Origin: Nitrospirota bacterium
GTDB lineage: Bacteria; Nitrospirota; Thermodesulfovibrionia; UBA6902
NCBI GenBank assembly: GCA_024277515.1
Contig: JAJRVB010000094.1
Span: forward strand, 1 to 8,394
DNA length: 8,394 nt
Reading direction: 5' to 3'
A program made the translations under genes and the position numbers. Below the pieces are notes generated by a model, which worked only from the letters and a program-made list of their open reading frames with translations, had not been told where the DNA came from and made no database searches. Shown here one piece after another: positions 5,734 to 8,394 of this stretch (positions are counted from its first letter, which is position 1; each line of letters opens with the position of its first letter).

Positions 5734-7755
5734 CTAAAACAACCTGTTATCGGCTTCCAGCATATGCATCAGCTCCTCATACGAAATAGTCCTTACGCCA
5801 AGTGAACGCGCCTTTTCAAGTTTGGAACCCGGGTCTTCACCAAAAACAAGATAACTCGTATTACCTGACACAGAAGATGCCGCGTGACCGCCCTTTCTCT
5901 CTATAAGTTCTTCGACTTCCTTCCGCGGCCTGGGCAGTCTGCCGGTGAGTACAATAGTCATGCCGTCCAAAGGAAGATTTTCACGGCCCTCAATGTCAAA
6001 ATCAGGGTTTTGAATGCGCACACCAAGCTCCGACAGCCTCTCCAGGGTTTGCAGGTTCTCCGTGTCACCAAAAAAATTCGCTATGGATTCCGCTGTCTTC
6101 TCTCCCATCTGTTTAATCTCCATGACCCTTTCGGGTGTAACATGGTACAGTTCTTTAATGTCACTGAAGTTCCTGGCCAGGATCCTGGCTGCATATTCTC
6201 CTACATGCACGATGCCGAGGGAGTATAGAAACCGCGCCATGGTCGTTGACCTGCTCCTGTCTATCGCATCAATCAGGTTCCAGGCGGACTTTTCAGCAAA
6301 TCCCGGAAGATCAAGAAGGTCCTCCTTTTTCAATTTATATATATCCTCGAAATGCCTGACAAGTCCCCGTTCATGGAGCAGCTCAACATTCTTTTCTCCC
6401 AGGCCGGTTATGTCCATGGCGGCCCTTGATGCATAATGTTTTATACGCTCCCGCACCTGGGCAGGACAGTTCAGCCCGATGCAGCGATATGCAACCCCGC
6501 CCTCGTCTTTTTCCACATGAGAACCGCATACAGGACATTTTTCAGGGGGCAGTATCTTTTTCCCCGTGCCCTTTCGCCTGACAGCTGTCACATGAGGGAT
6601 CACATCTCCGGCCCTCTCGACTTCCACCAGATCTCCGATCCCGATATTCAGCCGCTCAATTTCATCCCAGTTATGCAGAGAAGAACTCGAAACCGTAACG
6701 CCTCCTATTCTTACCGGTTCGAGAGACGCAACCGGGGTAATAGTGCCCAGCCTGCCCACACTCAGATGGATGTCCAGCACCTTCGTAGTGCTCCGGCGCG
6801 CAGGGAATTTATACGCAATCGCCCAGCGGGGCTCCCTTGTCTTGACTCCCAGGACCTGTTGAAGCCTGAATTCATTCACCTTGACAACCGCACCGTCCGC
6901 CTCAAAGGAGAAGCTGTCCCTCTTTTCCCCGATCCACCTGATTGACTCGATGACCTGCTCTATCCCGGTCACGCGTCTGATGCCAAACGGGACCGGAAAG
7001 CGGCAGCGACTGAGCCACTCAATAAACTCCCACTGGCTCCCGAACTTAATGCCACTGACAGCGCCCAGGCCGTAACAGGCCAGGTGAAGCCTTCTCCTGG
7101 CGGTAATAGAAGAATCAAGCTGCCTAACAGAACCGGCAGCAGCATTACGGGGATTTGCAAAAGGGCCCTCTCCCTGTTTTTCTCTCTCTATGTTGAGGTC
7201 TTCAAACTCTTGAATACCCATAAATATCTCGCCACGGATATCAATTGATTCAGGGACATTTTCCCCTTCTATCTTCAGAGGCACTGCCTTTATGGTCCTG
7301 ATATTCAGGGTCACATCTTCTCCCTCATAGCCGTCGCCCCTCGTAGACGCCGTCCCGAGCATTCCATTTCTGTAAGAAAGCTCTATGGCGATGCCGTCGT
7401 ACTTCGGCTCAACTGTATAGACGATCTCATCATCAGACCCCAACTGGCGTTTCAGCCGCCGCTCAAATTCTCTCATTTCATTATCCGAGAATGCATTATC
7501 AAGAGAGAGCATGGGTTCAGCATGTCTCACCTTGCTGAACTTGTCCAGAGGCGCGGCCCCGACCCGCTGTGTCGGGGAATCAGGCAAAACATAATCAAAG
7601 TTTTCTTCGAGCTCTTTCAGCCTCCTGAAAAGACGATCATACTCCTCATCCGGTATAACGGGGGCATCAAGCACATGGTACCGGTAGCAATGCTCATTCA
7701 GGTCCCTGACCAGTTTTTCTATTTCCTCAGCTACATGTTCGGGCGGCTTCTTCAT
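5734..7755 (-). CDS. ligA: NAD-dependent DNA ligase LigA
   Basis: LigA seals nicks during replication and repair, using NAD+ to adenylate a lysine and releasing NMN. At 673 residues it is full length. Domain Ia carries the NMN-binding 'YRYHVLDAPVIPDEEYD' (24-40). The adenylation site is 'EPKYDG' with Lys118, followed by 'DIRGE' (172-176), 'DGAVVKVN' (287-294) and 'RWAIAYKFPA' (310-319). The four-cysteine zinc finger uses C407, C410, C425 and C430. Helix-hairpin-helix repeats follow ('DITGLGEKNVELL', 'LLDLPGFAEKSAWNL', 'IKQMGEKTAESI'), and a BRCT domain occupies about 594-668 ('MTIVLTGRLPRPRKEV'). The ATG lies 2 nt after the cinA-type TAA stop and has only a weak ribosome site, so translation is probably coupled. 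All catalytic residues I can place are present, with no sign of decay. Confidence 0.98.
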   Translation of the reverse strand: MKKPPEHVAEEIEKLVRDLNEHCYRYHVLDAPVIPDEEYDRLFRRLKELEENFDYVLPDSPTQRVGAAPLDKFSKVRHAEPMLSLDNAFSDNEMREFERRLKRQLGSDDEIVYTVEPKYDGIAIELSYRNGMLGTASTRGDGYEGEDVTLNIRTIKAVPLKIEGENVPESIDIRGEIFMGIQEFEDLNIEREKQGEGPFANPRNAAAGSVRQLDSSITARRRLHLACYGLGAVSGIKFGSQWEFIEWLSRCRFPVPFGIRRVTGIEQVIESIRWIGEKRDSFSFEADGAVVKVNEFRLQQVLGVKTREPRWAIAYKFPARRSTTKVLDIHLSVGRLGTITPVASLEPVRIGGVTVSSSSLHNWDEIERLNIGIGDLVEVERAGDVIPHVTAVRRKGTGKKILPPEKCPVCGSHVEKDEGGVAYRCIGLNCPAQVRERIKHYASRAAMDITGLGEKNVELLHERGLVRHFEDIYKLKKEDLLDLPGFAEKSAWNLIDAIDRSRSTTMARFLYSLGIVHVGEYAARILARNFSDIKELYHVTPERVMEIKQMGEKTAESIANFFGDTENLQTLERLSELGVRIQNPDFDIEGRENLPLDGMTIVLTGRLPRPRKEVEELIERKGGHAASSVSGNTSYLVFGEDPGSKLEKARSLGVRTISYEELMHMLEADNRLF

Positions 7756-7757
7756 TC

Positions 7758-8261
7758 TTATTTCGTATCCAGCGGATGTTCTTTATCCATCAGTTCTATC
7801 AAAAGCTGCAATGCGGCCCTGGCAGCTTCTTCCTTGTTTTCCTCCCGCCCCCCCTGAAGCCGCAGCTCTTTCGAGACCGTCTTTCCCTCTCTGTCCGCCG
7901 CTATGCAGACAAGGCCCTTCTCACTGCCTGCGAGCACATCAGGGCCGAGGTTGCCCGTCGTTGCTATAGAAAAATCAGTTTTAACAAGAGAACGCACCTT
8001 TTCGGCCATTGCTATGGCAGTTGACTTGCTCACCACGCCATGGATGCGGATAATTTCGGGAGAAATTCCGAGTATGTCCGTCTTGGCAGCTTCTGAATAA
8101 GATACAACCCCGGCCCTGAAAAAAACACTCGCCCCAGGGAGCGAGGTGATATAATGACTGATAAGGCCGCCTGTGCATGACTCGGCAACAGCAAGCGTAT
8201 GGCCCCGGCGTTTAAACAGCTGATGAACTTTATATATCGCTTCTTCAGTTGATTTTTTCAC
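7758..8261 (-). CDS. pncC: CinA C-terminal-domain protein, PncC-type NMN amidase
   Basis: Members of this family deamidate nicotinamide mononucleotide to nicotinate mononucleotide in pyridine-nucleotide recycling. From the GTG at 8261-8259 the product has 167 residues, close to the stand-alone E. coli PncC, and the N-terminal CinA domain is absent. The signature 'AESCTGG' (26-32) holds the expected catalytic Ser28, followed by 'GVVSYSEAAK' (51-60) and 'HGVVSKSTAIAMAE' (74-87). The loop usually reading G-x-A-G-P-x-G is 'TGNLGPDVLAG' here, so activity on NMN is inferred, not certain. The GTG is preceded by AGGGG (8275-8271) with a 9-nt spacer, and that site is the very end of the repeat. An in-frame ATG at 8375 inside the repeat would add 38 residues (MNNFFEKSP...); I consider this less likely because the family begins near the GTG. 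The gene lies 2 nt from ligA, whose by-product is NMN. Confidence 0.82.
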   Translation of the reverse strand: MKKSTEEAIYKVHQLFKRRGHTLAVAESCTGGLISHYITSLPGASVFFRAGVVSYSEAAKTDILGISPEIIRIHGVVSKSTAIAMAEKVRSLVKTDFSIATTGNLGPDVLAGSEKGLVCIAADREGKTVSKELRLQGGREENKEEAARAALQLLIELMDKEHPLDTK

Positions 8262-8270
8262 TATATAATA

Positions 8271-8394
8271 CCCCTCTTTGGCAAAGTCGAGTCGACCCAT
8301 CGATGAGACCCGATCCGGGAGGGCCTGCCTGCCGGTAGGCAGGGTTAGGGGAGATTTTTCAAAGAAATTATTCATAAAATCCCCCTCCCCTTTA
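8271..8394 (-). repeat. Interspersed palindromic repeat element, copy 2 (cut by window edge)
   Basis: Positions 8271-8386 are the exact reverse complement of 4824-4939, 116 bp without a mismatch. Outside the core, 8387-8394 still resembles copy 1 (a run reading TAAAGGGG on the minus strand) but lacks about 5 bases found in copy 1 next to the GGGGG tract. The far terminal inverted end lies outside the window. The minus strand of this copy has a GGAGGGGG site 5 nt before an ATG (8375) and 35 open codons that run in frame into the cinA-type gene. Confidence 0.9.

Noticed and set aside
6436..6945. Plus-strand open frame of 169 codons within ligA
   Set aside because: It is opposite the oligonucleotide-binding and zinc-finger region of a fully intact LigA, with no recognisable motif.
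1..8394. CRISPR array, tRNA, rRNA, integrase or defence genes
   Set aside because: There are no regularly spaced short repeats, no cloverleaf-like or rRNA-like sequence that I recognised, and every long frame belongs to a housekeeping family or is its antisense shadow.

Overview
The window is ordinary chromosomal DNA from a Gram-negative-type bacterium. Genes are dense and housekeeping, GC is moderate, and start and stop use is standard. The SPFH pair HflK/HflC fits a proteobacterial, Nitrospirota-like or related lineage. A repeat whose forward frame reads 'SPLTLPTGRQALPD' recalls interspersed repeats I have seen in genomes of uncultured Nitrospirota and Deltaproteobacteria-type bacteria. That taxonomic guess rests on memory and is weak.

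Layout, left to right. Positions 1-1768 (minus) hold hflK and hflC, overlapping by 4 bp, with hflC running off the left edge. A divergent intergenic region (1769-1960) carries a candidate promoter for each direction and leads into rlmB (plus, 1961-2689), an rRNA 2'-O-methyltransferase. A nested inverted-repeat region (2701-2819) separates rlmB from the convergent htpG (minus, 2837-4750). htpG is full length by homology but has one in-frame TAA at codon 434. A 340-bp gap upstream of htpG holds a 116-bp repeat core (4824-4939) inside a 139-bp element with near-matching inverted ends. It also holds a candidate htpG promoter and a possible terminator. Next come a membrane-anchored TPR protein (5091-5651), ligA (5734-7755) and a stand-alone CinA C-terminal domain/PncC-type amidase (7758-8261), all on the minus strand. 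At the right edge lies a second, inverted, identical copy of the repeat core (8271-8386).

Functionally, HflK and HflC form the membrane complex that modulates the FtsH protease, and HtpG is the bacterial Hsp90, so protein quality control is well represented. cinA and ligA are nearly contiguous and may be linked by NAD: LigA consumes NAD+ and releases NMN, which PncC-type enzymes deamidate for recycling.

I see no defence system, CRISPR array, integrase, tRNA or rRNA. The observations most worth checking are the nonsense codon in an otherwise intact htpG, the two identical inverted repeats flanking a 3.3-kb block, the way one repeat could give cinA an alternative translation start, and the position of the other repeat inside the predicted htpG leader.
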